NCBI RefSeq assembly: GCF_014196115.1
Contig: NZ_JACIDB010000002.1
Coordinates: forward strand, 186,001 to 250,000
Source of the DNA: Sphingomonas aquatilis
GTDB lineage: Bacteria; Pseudomonadota; Alphaproteobacteria; Sphingomonadales; Sphingomonadaceae
DNA length: 64,000 nucleotides
Direction: 5' to 3'
The notes beneath the pieces were generated by a model. It saw nothing but the letters and a program-made list of their open reading frames with translations, had not been told where the DNA came from and ran no database searches. Positions 34,549-42,303 of the stretch are shown one piece after another. The position numbers and the translations under genes were made by a program. Within the stretch, counting starts at the first letter, position 1. Each line of letters opens with the position of its first letter.

Positions 34549-34824
34549 CAGACCCTCCCTCAGGGCCCGGAAAGGCAAGTCCCCCCGGACCATAAGCGCG
34601 GGTTGTCGCGACACGTGTTTAACGAGCGGTTGAGCAACCGAAATGGGTGCAATTTTCGGCCGCTTCGTACCGATCCGGGTCGCATGACGCCGGGGGAAGC
34701 GGGGAGCGGGCGGGCGGGCGACGACACGATAACGGTCGTCGTTCAATCGAACCGACATGGCGTCGCCTTTCTATCAAAACCGGAGGGAAGAAGACCGGCA
34801 GGCACGGGCCCGCCGATCGCGGGA

Positions 34825-36249
34825 TCAGAATTCGGACCAGTCGTCGCTCGGCGCCACGGCCACTGCCGCTCCGCCACCGGTGGCGCGGCGGCTGGCACGG
34901 GCGATGCGGCGCCCGGCGTCGGCGGCGCGATTTTGCAGTTGGTGGACCGCCGGGACGGGCTTCGGCTCGCCGTCGCCGACCTTGAAGCGCGCGACATGGC
35001 GGGCGAGCTCGTCCGATTCGGCGGACAGGCTGCGCGCGGCGGCGGTGGCTTCCTCGACCATCGCCGCGTTCTGCTGGGTCACCCCGTCCATCTCGCTGAC
35101 CGCGGTGTTGACCTGTTGCAAGCCGGTCGCCTGCTGTTCGGCGGCGGTGGCGATCTGACCGACGAGGTTGCTGATCTCGCCGAAGCGGCCGATGATCCGT
35201 TGCAGCGCCTGACCGGTCTCGCTGACTAGTTCGACGCCCGCTTCGACCTGTTCGGACGAGGCGTTGATGCGCGTCTTGACGTCCTTGGCCGCTTCCGCCG
35301 AGCGCTGCGCCAGGGCGCGCACTTCGGACGCGACCACCGCGAAGCCCTTGCCGGCGTCGCCCGCACGCGCCGCCTCGACGCCCGCGTTCAGCGCCAGCAG
35401 ATTGGTCTGGAAGGCGATGCCGTCGATGACGCTGATGATTTCCGAAATCTCGTTCGACGAGCGTTCGATGCCGCCCATCGCCTCGACCGCGCGGGCGACG
35501 ACGGCGCCCGACTGTTCGGCCTCGACGCGCGCTTCCTCGACGACGCCATTGGCGCGGACCGCGCCGGCGGCCGTCTGGCGGACGGTCGAGGTGATCTCGT
35601 CCATCGCCGCGGCGGTTTCCTCCAGGCTCGCGGCCTGCTGTTCGGTGCGCTGCGACAGATCGTCGGAGGCCTGGCGGATGTCGATCGCGCCGCTGTTGAT
35701 GCCATTGGTGGCGTCGGTGACTGCGCTCATCGTTTCGGCGACGGCGTCCATCGCGCGATTATAGTCGATGCGGAGCTGTTCGTATTCGGCCGGGAAGGCG
35801 CGGTCGATGCGATAGCTGAGATCGCCGCTGGCAAGGCGGGTCAGCCCTTCGCCGAGCGAGCCGACGATGATCTGCTGCGCGGCGGCGCCGGCCTGAACAC
35901 GTTCGGCATTTTCCTTGAAGATTTCCATCGCGCGCGAAATGCGGCCGATGCAGTCGCGATAGTCGGTGTTGGCGATCGGCGTGGTCAGATCGCCCGCGGC
36001 CAGCCCCTCCATCCGGACGACGGTGGCGACATAGGGATCGCTGATCAGCTTGCCGGCGACGAACACGGTCGCCATGGTGAGCGCGGTCAGCACGCAGGCG
36101 ACGGCGAGATACACATGGACCTGCGACGGATCGGCGAGCGCCGCGAGATAGGTGGTGGCGATCCCGCCTGCGGTGAACAGGCCAAGGATCACCAGCAGGA
36201 CCTTGAACTTCAATCTGATGGGGGCACTTTTTTCGAACCAATTCAGCAT
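34825..36249 (-). CDS. Second methyl-accepting chemotaxis protein without periplasmic sensor
   Basis: 474 residues, paralogue of the downstream receptor. TM1 (about 18-38) and TM2 (about 47-68) have almost no loop between them, then HAMP ([17 protein letters not shown]), a second HAMP-like segment and the signalling domain with the same [20 protein letters not shown] tip. Ends SDDWSEF, again a docking-like pentapeptide. ATG 36249 aligns with the start of the sister gene ([12 protein letters not shown] vs [13 protein letters not shown]); ATG 36258 lies directly against the AGGA. First gene of the operon. Confidence 0.93.
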   Translation of the reverse strand: MLNWFEKSAPIRLKFKVLLVILGLFTAGGIATTYLAALADPSQVHVYLAVACVLTALTMATVFVAGKLISDPYVATVVRMEGLAAGDLTTPIANTDYRDCIGRISRAMEIFKENAERVQAGAAAQQIIVGSLGEGLTRLASGDLSYRIDRAFPAEYEQLRIDYNRAMDAVAETMSAVTDATNGINSGAIDIRQASDDLSQRTEQQAASLEETAAAMDEITSTVRQTAAGAVRANGVVEEARVEAEQSGAVVARAVEAMGGIERSSNEISEIISVIDGIAFQTNLLALNAGVEAARAGDAGKGFAVVASEVRALAQRSAEAAKDVKTRINASSEQVEAGVELVSETGQALQRIIGRFGEISNLVGQIATAAEQQATGLQQVNTAVSEMDGVTQQNAAMVEEATAAARSLSAESDELARHVARFKVGDGEPKPVPAVHQLQNRAADAGRRIARASRRATGGGAAVAVAPSDDWSEF

Positions 36250-36434
36250 CGTCGGCATTCCTTTTCGTCAAGACCGTCGAGCTGAAGCGGCTCCCCCCTC
36301 CGGGCCACCGATGCTTCTCGGAATCGATTGGTCCGCTTTGCGTGAAAAGGGTAAAGGCCCGGTAAACTACGTCCATTCTGGCACTGAACCGTTTTGGATA
36401 TGTGTGCTCAAAATGGCTGGCGAAGGACATGTCG

Positions 36435-36962
36435 ATGACCTGTTACGCTTTGGACGATGTCCGACCCCACCTTGCCGCAGACGCCTATGTCGCGCCGGGT
36501 GCGCAGGTGATCGGGCGCGTGACGCTGGGTGCGCGGGCATCGGTCTGGTTCAATGCGGTGCTGCGTGGCGACAACGATCCGATCACGATCGGGGCGGACA
36601 GCAACGTGCAGGATGGCGCGATGGTGCATGCCGATCCCGGCGTGCCGACGACGATCGGGGCGGGCGTGACGATCGGGCACCACGCGATCGTCCATGGCGC
36701 GACCGTCGGCGACAATTGCCTGATCGGCATGGGCGCGACGCTGCTCAACCGCGCGGTGATCGGTGCCGATTCGCTGGTCGGCGCGGGCGCGTTGGTGACG
36801 GAGGGCAAGAGCTTCCCGCCCGGCTCATTGATCGTCGGCAGCCCGGCGCGGGTGCTGCGGCCGCTGAGCGAGACGGAGATCGCCGGTCTCAGGCTGTCGG
36901 CGGCGACCTATGTCGCCAATGCCGAACGCTATCGCACCGGGCTGCGCGCGCTTCAGGCGTAG
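36435..36962 (+). CDS. Gamma-carbonic anhydrase-family protein
   Basis: 175 residues of left-handed beta-helix hexapeptide repeats (VIGRVTLGARASVWFNAVLRGD is the family entry block). Zinc-binding histidines are visible in AMVHADPG and TIGHHAIVHG. Members include carbonic anhydrases and the thioesterase-like PaaY; activity is uncertain. ATG 36435 has AAGG eight bases upstream; 36429 is also possible. It ends overlapping the convergent hydrolase by ten bases. Confidence 0.9.
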   Translation: MTCYALDDVRPHLAADAYVAPGAQVIGRVTLGARASVWFNAVLRGDNDPITIGADSNVQDGAMVHADPGVPTTIGAGVTIGHHAIVHGATVGDNCLIGMGATLLNRAVIGADSLVGAGALVTEGKSFPPGSLIVGSPARVLRPLSETEIAGLRLSAATYVANAERYRTGLRALQA

Positions 36963-37918
36963 CGCGCCGACGCCTCCGCGACGAAGCGGGCGGTCTCGTC
37001 CGGCCGGGTGACGGGGATCATATGGCCGCCCTCGATCACGTCGATCCGTGCGCCGGGGATCGACGCGGCGGTGCGGTGGCCGTGCAGATCGGGGTCGAGG
37101 ACATGGTCCTCGCGCGCGTAGAGGATCGACAGCGGCACGCGAAGGTCGCCGTAGCGCGCGGCGATCGCGCCGATGTCGCTGGCGGCATGCGACAGGTCCG
37201 CCGCCGCCGCCGCGATCGCCGCAGGGCGGGCGGACAGCGCGCCGCCGCCGCGGGTGACGAAGTCGGCGGGCGGCGCTTCGGGCGCGAAGACCGCGGCGAG
37301 CGTCCGTTCCGAGGTGAGGCGACTCAATGGCGTGGCGATCGTGCTCGCCATCAGCCGGCGCAGCGACGGCGGGATGGCGGCAAGGCTGCGGAACGCTTCG
37401 GGTACGCCGTCCTGCGGCTGGGTGAGGGGGCAGATCAGCGCGAGGCCGCGGATCAGCGCCGGATGGTCGAGCGCCAGCGCCAGCGCGATGGCGCCGCCCA
37501 GCGAATGGCCGACGAGCAACGGCCGGTCGATCCCCAACGCTTCGATGAAGCGCGCGACGATCCCCGCCTGTTCGACGATGTTCGGTTCGCGATCCTCGTC
37601 GGCGGTCGAATAGCCCGAGCCGGGACGGTCGACGAGGATGACGCGATGGTCCTTCGCCAGAATATCGAGCATGCCATAGCCGAAGTTGCGCAGCTGGCCG
37701 GCAAGGCCGTGGACCATGACGATCGCGGGGCCGGTGCCCTTGTCGACATAATGCAGCCGCGCGCCATCGACGCGGATGTAGCGGCCGTCGGGCGGCACCT
37801 GCCGCTCGGCATCGCGTGCGAGCCGATCCGAATAGAAGGAGAGCCCGAGCCCGCCGGCGACCGTCAGCGCCGCGCCGCCCACCAGGCTGCCGAGGGTCCA
37901 GCGTGTCGCGCTCTGCAT
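36953..37918 (-). CDS. Alpha/beta hydrolase
   Basis: 321 residues. A hydrophobic N-terminal segment (about 9-30) suggests membrane anchoring or export. The hydrolase core has oxyanion strand HGLAGQLRNFG, nucleophile elbow GHSLGG (Ser), the acid in ILYAREDHV and His in EGGHMIP. Substrate unknown. It lies 59 bases downstream of the Rieske gene on the same strand, so it may be co-transcribed with tyrosine catabolism. Confidence 0.87.
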   Translation of the reverse strand: MQSATRWTLGSLVGGAALTVAGGLGLSFYSDRLARDAERQVPPDGRYIRVDGARLHYVDKGTGPAIVMVHGLAGQLRNFGYGMLDILAKDHRVILVDRPGSGYSTADEDREPNIVEQAGIVARFIEALGIDRPLLVGHSLGGAIALALALDHPALIRGLALICPLTQPQDGVPEAFRSLAAIPPSLRRLMASTIATPLSRLTSERTLAAVFAPEAPPADFVTRGGGALSARPAAIAAAAADLSHAASDIGAIAARYGDLRVPLSILYAREDHVLDPDLHGHRTAASIPGARIDVIEGGHMIPVTRPDETARFVAEASARYA

Positions 37919-37977
37919 GCCCGTCTCCGTCGCTCAAGGTTCGAAGTGACGAGGCGTAGCATGGATTGGGGCGCGGA

Positions 37978-38334
37978 TCACGCGGTGGTGACGATCCCGT
38001 CGACGACGGTGACGGGCCATGCCGTCAGATGCTGGCCGACGCAGGGGCCGCCGACGCAGCGGCCATCCGCAATCGTGAACAGCGCACCGTGCCAATTGCA
38101 GGCGATGAGGTCGCCCGCGGGGGTGAGATAGTCGTCGAGCGTCTGCGTCAGCGGCACGCCGGCATGGGGACAGCGGTCGACATAGCCGACGACGCCATCG
38201 CCCTGCCGCACGACGAAGCCGTGAAAGCGGCCGGCGCGCATCTGGAGCACGAAATTGCGCGCCGTGCCGTCGGCGATGTCGGTCAGCGGGGCGAGCGCGA
38301 CGCCGGCGGGAGTGGTGGAGAGGCGTTCGGTCAC
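37978..38334 (-). CDS. Rieske [2Fe-2S] ferredoxin-like protein
   Basis: 118 residues. The cluster ligands are C-x-H (DRCPHAG) and C-x2-H (ACNWHGALF). This is the small soluble Rieske type that serves oxygenases. The partner is not evident here. GTG 38334 overlaps the maiA stop by four bases (GTGA), so it is part of the hmgA-maiA transcript. Confidence 0.87.
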   Translation of the reverse strand: MTERLSTTPAGVALAPLTDIADGTARNFVLQMRAGRFHGFVVRQGDGVVGYVDRCPHAGVPLTQTLDDYLTPAGDLIACNWHGALFTIADGRCVGGPCVGQHLTAWPVTVVDGIVTTA

Positions 38335-38960
38335 GCGTCCGCGTCGGGCTGGCGGCTGGGGTGGGCGGCTTCCGCCAGATCCGCGGTGCGCGCGGCGGCG
38401 GCGACCATGCGCGGGTAGGGCGTGGTGTCTACGCCGAACCGCTCGGCGGAATAGAGCGCCGGGACGGCGATACAATCGGCGAGCGTGGGGGTGTCGCCGT
38501 AGCAGAAGGTGCCGCCGTGACGCTCTGCAAGCGCCTCGAACGCCGCGAACCCCAGCCCCATCCAATGCGCCATCCAGGCGTTGACCTGCGTATCGCTCGC
38601 GCCGAAATCTTGGCGCAGCGCCTTCAGCGTGCGCAGATTGTGAAGCGGGTGGACGTCCGTCGCGATCGTCGCGACCATCGCGCGGACGATGGCGCGGCCG
38701 TTGGCATCGGCGGGCAGCAGGGCGGGGGTGGGGAAGCGATCCTCCAGCCATTCGAGGATCGCGACGCTCTGCGTCAGGATCAGGCCGTCGACCTCCAGCG
38801 CGGGCACCAGCCGCTGGGGGTTGAGCGCGGCATAATCGGGATCGGTGTGGCCCCCGGTGCGCAGGTCGTGGTTGACCTGTTCGTAGGCGATGCCCTTCAG
38901 CGCCAGCGCGATGCGCACGCGATAGGCGGCGCCTGAGCGCCAGTAACCGTGCAGGATCAT
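38331..38960 (-). CDS. maiA: Maleylacetoacetate isomerase
   Basis: 209 residues, zeta-class glutathione transferase. The signature S-x-A-[AS]-x-R-V-R-I is seen as [16 protein letters not shown] (the usual SSC is RSGAA here), then [13 protein letters not shown] and [12 protein letters not shown]. It isomerises 4-maleylacetoacetate to fumarylacetoacetate with glutathione. ATG overlaps the hmgA stop. The fumarylacetoacetase that should act next is not in the window. Confidence 0.9.
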   Translation of the reverse strand: MILHGYWRSGAAYRVRIALALKGIAYEQVNHDLRTGGHTDPDYAALNPQRLVPALEVDGLILTQSVAILEWLEDRFPTPALLPADANGRAIVRAMVATIATDVHPLHNLRTLKALRQDFGASDTQVNAWMAHWMGLGFAAFEALAERHGGTFCYGDTPTLADCIAVPALYSAERFGVDTTPYPRMVAAAARTADLAEAAHPSRQPDADA

Positions 38961-40267
38961 GCCATTGGGTCCTTGGGCAGCTGGGCCTTCGGAAAGTCGT
39001 TCCACACCGCGTCGTAATCGAGCTGGGCGTGTTCGAGCGCGTATGTCGTCGGGCGATAGGGCCAGCAACTTTCCAGCATGAAGGCCATCGTGCCGTCGAT
39101 TTTGTGGGGCTTCAACTCCGCCGCCGACGCGCCTTGCCAGCTCGCGACATCGGGGCCGTGGCCGGCCATCAGATTGTGCAGCGAAATGCCGCCGGGCGAG
39201 AAACCGTCCGCCTTGGCGTCATAGGCGCCGGTGATCAGGCCCATCGCCTCGCTCATCACGTTGCGGTGGAACCAGGGCGGGCGGAACGTGTCCTCCGCCA
39301 CCATCCAGCGCGGGGGGAAGATCACGAAGTCCGCATTGGCGCGGCCGGGCACGTCGCTGGGTGAGGTGAGGACGGTAAAGATCGACGGATCGGGATGGTC
39401 GAAGCTGACCGTGTTGATCGTGTTGAAGCGCGACAGGTCGTAGCGCCATGGGGCGAGATTGCCGTGCCATGCCACCACGTCGAGCGGGCTATGGTCGAGC
39501 GTCATCGTCCACAGCGATCCCATGAACTTCTGGATCACCTCGGTCGGTTCGTCGCGATCCTCGAACCACGCGACCGGCGTTTCGAAATCGCGCGGATTGG
39601 CGAGGCCGTTGGCGCCGATGGGGCCGAGATCGGGCAGGCGGAAGAGGCTGCCGTGATTTTCACAGACATAGCCGCGTGCCGCGCCGTCGGGCAGCAGCGC
39701 GCGGAAGCGGACGCCACGGGGGATCAGCGCGATCTGGCCGGGCGCGACGTCGAGGCGGCCGAGTTCGGTCAACAGCTGCAGGCGGCCGGCCTGGGGCACG
39801 AACAGCAATTCGCCGTCGGCATCCATGAAGACGCGGGTGCTCATGTCGGCATTGGCGGCGTAGACGTGCATCGCGACGCCTTCGAGGTCTGCCGGATGCC
39901 GGTTGGCGAGCATCGTCGTCATGCCGTCGATCAGGTCGGTGCCTGGCGGCGACTCCGCGACCGGGTTCCAGCGCAGGCGGTTCGGCGCGAGCGGCGCGTC
40001 GTCGGTGCCGGGGGCGAAGCGCTTCGCGCCGTCGTAGCGCGTATAGGGCGGGTGCTCCGCGGTCGGACGCATGCGGTACAGCCACGAGCGGCGATTCTCA
40101 TGGCGCGGTGCGGTGAAGGCGGTGCCGGAGAGCTGCTCGGCGTAAAGGCCGAAGGCGGGGCGCTGCGGCGAATTACGACCGATCGGGAGCGCGCCGGGGA
40201 CGGCCTCGGTCGCGATATGGTTGCCGAAGCCGGGGATATAGTCGCTGCGGGGGTGGTGGTCGGTCAT
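38957..40267 (-). CDS. hmgA: Homogentisate 1,2-dioxygenase
   Basis: 436 residues, cupin-fold iron dioxygenase that opens the homogentisate ring. Seen: [19 protein letters not shown] at the start and iron ligands H and E in [11 protein letters not shown] and H in [11 protein letters not shown]. Length and blocks match the family fully. ATG 40267 was chosen since the longer frame runs into a repeat. First gene of the hmgA-maiA-Rieske unit, downstream of hppD on the same strand. Confidence 0.96.
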   Translation of the reverse strand: MTDHHPRSDYIPGFGNHIATEAVPGALPIGRNSPQRPAFGLYAEQLSGTAFTAPRHENRRSWLYRMRPTAEHPPYTRYDGAKRFAPGTDDAPLAPNRLRWNPVAESPPGTDLIDGMTTMLANRHPADLEGVAMHVYAANADMSTRVFMDADGELLFVPQAGRLQLLTELGRLDVAPGQIALIPRGVRFRALLPDGAARGYVCENHGSLFRLPDLGPIGANGLANPRDFETPVAWFEDRDEPTEVIQKFMGSLWTMTLDHSPLDVVAWHGNLAPWRYDLSRFNTINTVSFDHPDPSIFTVLTSPSDVPGRANADFVIFPPRWMVAEDTFRPPWFHRNVMSEAMGLITGAYDAKADGFSPGGISLHNLMAGHGPDVASWQGASAAELKPHKIDGTMAFMLESCWPYRPTTYALEHAQLDYDAVWNDFPKAQLPKDPMA

Positions 40268-40336
40268 TGTTCTGGCGTCCTCTCCTGTTTCCACCACCCC
40301 GGTGTCGTACCGCGTTGTCGCCTGCTCCACATTCTT

Positions 40337-40443
40337 CGTCACTCCGGACTTGTTCCGGAGTCCACTTCCCCCCGAGGGAAAGGCTGGAGGCTCAGGCCTT
40401 CCCCTCGCCGCGGAGTGGACCCCGGAACGAGTCCGGGGTGACG
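40337..40443. repeat. Long-arm palindromic repeat, copy 3
   Basis: The left arm CGTCACTCCGGACTTGTTCC and its inverse at the right end flank a variable centre. It lies between hppD and hmgA, which are on the same strand, so it may partly separate their transcripts. Confidence 0.85.
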
Positions 40444-40511
40444 GAGTGGATGGGGCGGGGTGACCCGATCCCATCCCATCCGACGTCACGGCGGCGCTTT
40501 CGCGCCGCACC

Positions 40512-40533
40512 GCGAACGAAGCTAAAGCTTCGT
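40512..40533 (-). terminator. Hairpin just after hppD, possible terminator
   Basis: GAACGAAGCT-AA-AGCTTCGTTC is a perfect ten-base-pair inverted repeat six bases past the hppD stop. A second GC hairpin (GGCGC/GCGCC) follows on the minus strand. There is no T-run, so it may be a stabilising 3' hairpin or a weak terminator. Confidence 0.45.
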
Positions 40534-40539
40534 TCTTGG

Positions 40540-41625
40540 TCAGGCGTCGACCGTGATGACGCCGCGGCGGATCTGATCCAGCTCGATCGACTCATACAGC
40601 GCTTGGAAATTGCCGTTGCCGAAGCCTTCGTTGCCCTTGCGCTGGATGATCTCGAAGAAGATCGGGCCGACCATTGTCTCGGTGAAGATCTGGAGCAGCA
40701 GGCCTTCCTCGCCGACGTTGCCGTCGATCAGGATGCGGTTCTGGCGCAGGCGTTCCAGATCCTCGCCATGGCCGGGCACGCGCTTGTCGACGAGTTCGTA
40801 ATAGGTCTCGATCGTGTCTTGCAGCTTGACGCCGCGCGCGCGCAGCTTTTCGACGGTGGTGTAGATGTCGTCGGTGGTCAGCGCGAGGTGCTGGATGCCT
40901 TCGCCGTTATAATCGCGGATGAATTCCTCGATCTGGCTCTTGTCGTCCTGGCTCTCGTTCAAGGGGATTCGGATCGCGCGATCGGGGGCGATCATCGCTT
41001 GGCTGAACAGGCCGGTCGCCTTGCCCTTGATGTCGAAATACTTCTGCTCTTCGAAGCCGAAGATCTGGCCGTAGAAAGCCGACCAGGTACGCATCTGGCC
41101 GCGGCGCACGTTGTGCGTCAGATGGTCGAGCAGGTCGAGGCCGACGTTGTTTTCGGCTTCCGCCTCCGCCGCGCCGGGCACCTGATCCCAGTCGTCGTAG
41201 ACGCTGCCGTCGGCGCCATGGCGATCGACGAGGTACAGCAGCGAACCGCCGATGCCTTCCAGCGCCGGAATGCCGTCGAGCGACTGACCGGCGAGGGCCG
41301 GCTTGGCGCCGCGCGCGATCGCCGCGTCATAGGCGGCCTGCGCGTCCTGCACGCGGAACGCCATCGCGCTCGCCGACGGGCCGTGCGCCGCGCGGAAATC
41401 GGCGGCGTGGCCGCTGTCTTCGCGGTTGATCAGCAGGTTGATGCGGCCCTGCTTGTAGCGCGTGATGGCGCGCGTCTTGTGCGTCGAGGCGGGGACGAAG
41501 CCCAGCGCCTCGAACTGCTTGGCCAGCGCATCCGGATCGGGCGAGGTGAATTCGCAGAATTCGAAGCCGTCGAGCCCCATCGGGTTGACGTCGATATGGT
41601 CGTCGGTCTGGGCGGCATCGGTCAT
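40540..41625 (-). CDS. hppD: 4-hydroxyphenylpyruvate dioxygenase
   Basis: 361 residues, vicinal-oxygen-chelate fold. The C-terminal half holds the iron ligands: H in DHLTHNV, H in [11 protein letters not shown] and E in [11 protein letters not shown], and the C-terminal cap includes [18 protein letters not shown]. It converts 4-hydroxyphenylpyruvate to homogentisate. ATG 41625 with GGAAGG upstream. Divergent from a MarR gene, with two imperfect palindromes between them. Confidence 0.96.
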   Translation of the reverse strand: MTDAAQTDDHIDVNPMGLDGFEFCEFTSPDPDALAKQFEALGFVPASTHKTRAITRYKQGRINLLINREDSGHAADFRAAHGPSASAMAFRVQDAQAAYDAAIARGAKPALAGQSLDGIPALEGIGGSLLYLVDRHGADGSVYDDWDQVPGAAEAEAENNVGLDLLDHLTHNVRRGQMRTWSAFYGQIFGFEEQKYFDIKGKATGLFSQAMIAPDRAIRIPLNESQDDKSQIEEFIRDYNGEGIQHLALTTDDIYTTVEKLRARGVKLQDTIETYYELVDKRVPGHGEDLERLRQNRILIDGNVGEEGLLLQIFTETMVGPIFFEIIQRKGNEGFGNGNFQALYESIELDQIRRGVITVDA

Positions 41626-41645
41626 CAGTCTGGCCTTCCGAGATG

Positions 41646-41659
41646 GTATCATCCGTTAC
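41646..41659. promoter_or_regulatory. Candidate MarR operator, hppD-proximal
   Basis: GTATCATCCGTTAC lies 21 bases before the hppD start. It shares the half-site GTATCA with the second site and is an imperfect palindrome (GTAnC/GnTAC). It would lie in or near the hppD leader, a position that fits repression. Confidence 0.5.
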
Positions 41660-41684
41660 CAAACCCTGCGACATTGCCAAACTG

Positions 41685-41698
41685 GTGTCAACTGATAC
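41685..41698. promoter_or_regulatory. Candidate MarR operator overlapping TTGACA
   Basis: GTGTCAACTGATAC matches GTRTCA-NN-TGAYAC, near-perfect. Read on the minus strand it contains TTGACA (41691-41686), a consensus -35 box directed at hppD; the -10 box is not clear. It ends ten bases before the marR ATG, so it could control both genes. Confidence 0.55.
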
Positions 41699-41707
41699 GA
41701 ATGCGGC

Positions 41708-42181
41708 ATGGCCGACCCATGCCCAGCCTCATCGCCCGCGCCATCGTTGGTTTTGGCCGATTTTATTCCGTACCGGCTGTCGGTGACGTCCAACCTGGTC
41801 AGCGATTCGATTGCGCGGACCTATGAGGCGTTGTTCGGGCTGACGATTCCGGAATGGCGGCTGATCGCGGTGATCGCGGAAACAGGCGGCATCACACAGC
41901 AGGCGATCGGCCGGGCCACGCGGATGGACAAGGTGACGGTCAGCCGCGCGGCGATCGCGCTGGTCGACCGGGGATTGCTCGACCGGCGCGGCAATCCGGA
42001 AGACCGGCGGTCGCACCTGCTCGACCTGACCGATGCCGGGCGCGACCTGTATGCGGTGGTGGCACCCAAGGCGCTGGACCTGGAAAGCCGCATCTTTTCG
42101 CAATTCCCCGCCGACGACGTCGCGCGGTTCATGGAGATGCTGCGCCGGGTCGAGGCGGTGACGCTGGCGCTCGACACCTGA
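41708..42181 (+). CDS. MarR-family regulator, probable repressor of tyrosine catabolism
   Basis: 157 residues. The MarR winged helix is seen at residues 50-115: EWRLIAVIAETGGITQQAIGRATRMDKVTVSRAAIALVDRGLLDRRGNPEDRRSHLL (shown in parts: recognition helix DKVTVSRAA, wing NPEDRRSH). Divergent from hppD with two palindromes in the 82-base gap. By position it probably represses hppD and responds to a pathway aromatic; inferred only. Confidence 0.87.
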   Translation: MADPCPASSPAPSLVLADFIPYRLSVTSNLVSDSIARTYEALFGLTIPEWRLIAVIAETGGITQQAIGRATRMDKVTVSRAAIALVDRGLLDRRGNPEDRRSHLLDLTDAGRDLYAVVAPKALDLESRIFSQFPADDVARFMEMLRRVEAVTLALDT

Positions 42182-42303
42182 TCGCATCTTGCAGCGCGTT
42201 CCCACATCACGGACACCGCTCTGGCACATTCGTGCGACAATTGGCGTTTACGCGCCGGCCGGTCGCCACAGGGACGGCGGCGGGTAAGAGGGACAAGCAA
42301 ATC

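Noticed and set aside
34629..34642. CGGTTGAGCAACCG perfect inverted repeat between the MCP genes
   Set aside because: Short, without a second copy or promoter context; could be chance in GC-rich DNA, so not called as an operator.
33040..35229. 729-codon + strand frame across the first MCP gene
   Set aside because: Antisense shadow of a clear MCP; repeated sequences in it only mirror the two receptor paralogues.
36370..36400. TGGCAC...TTTTGG as a sigma-54 promoter before the carbonic anhydrase gene
   Set aside because: The -24/-12 spacing and the TTGC element do not fit.
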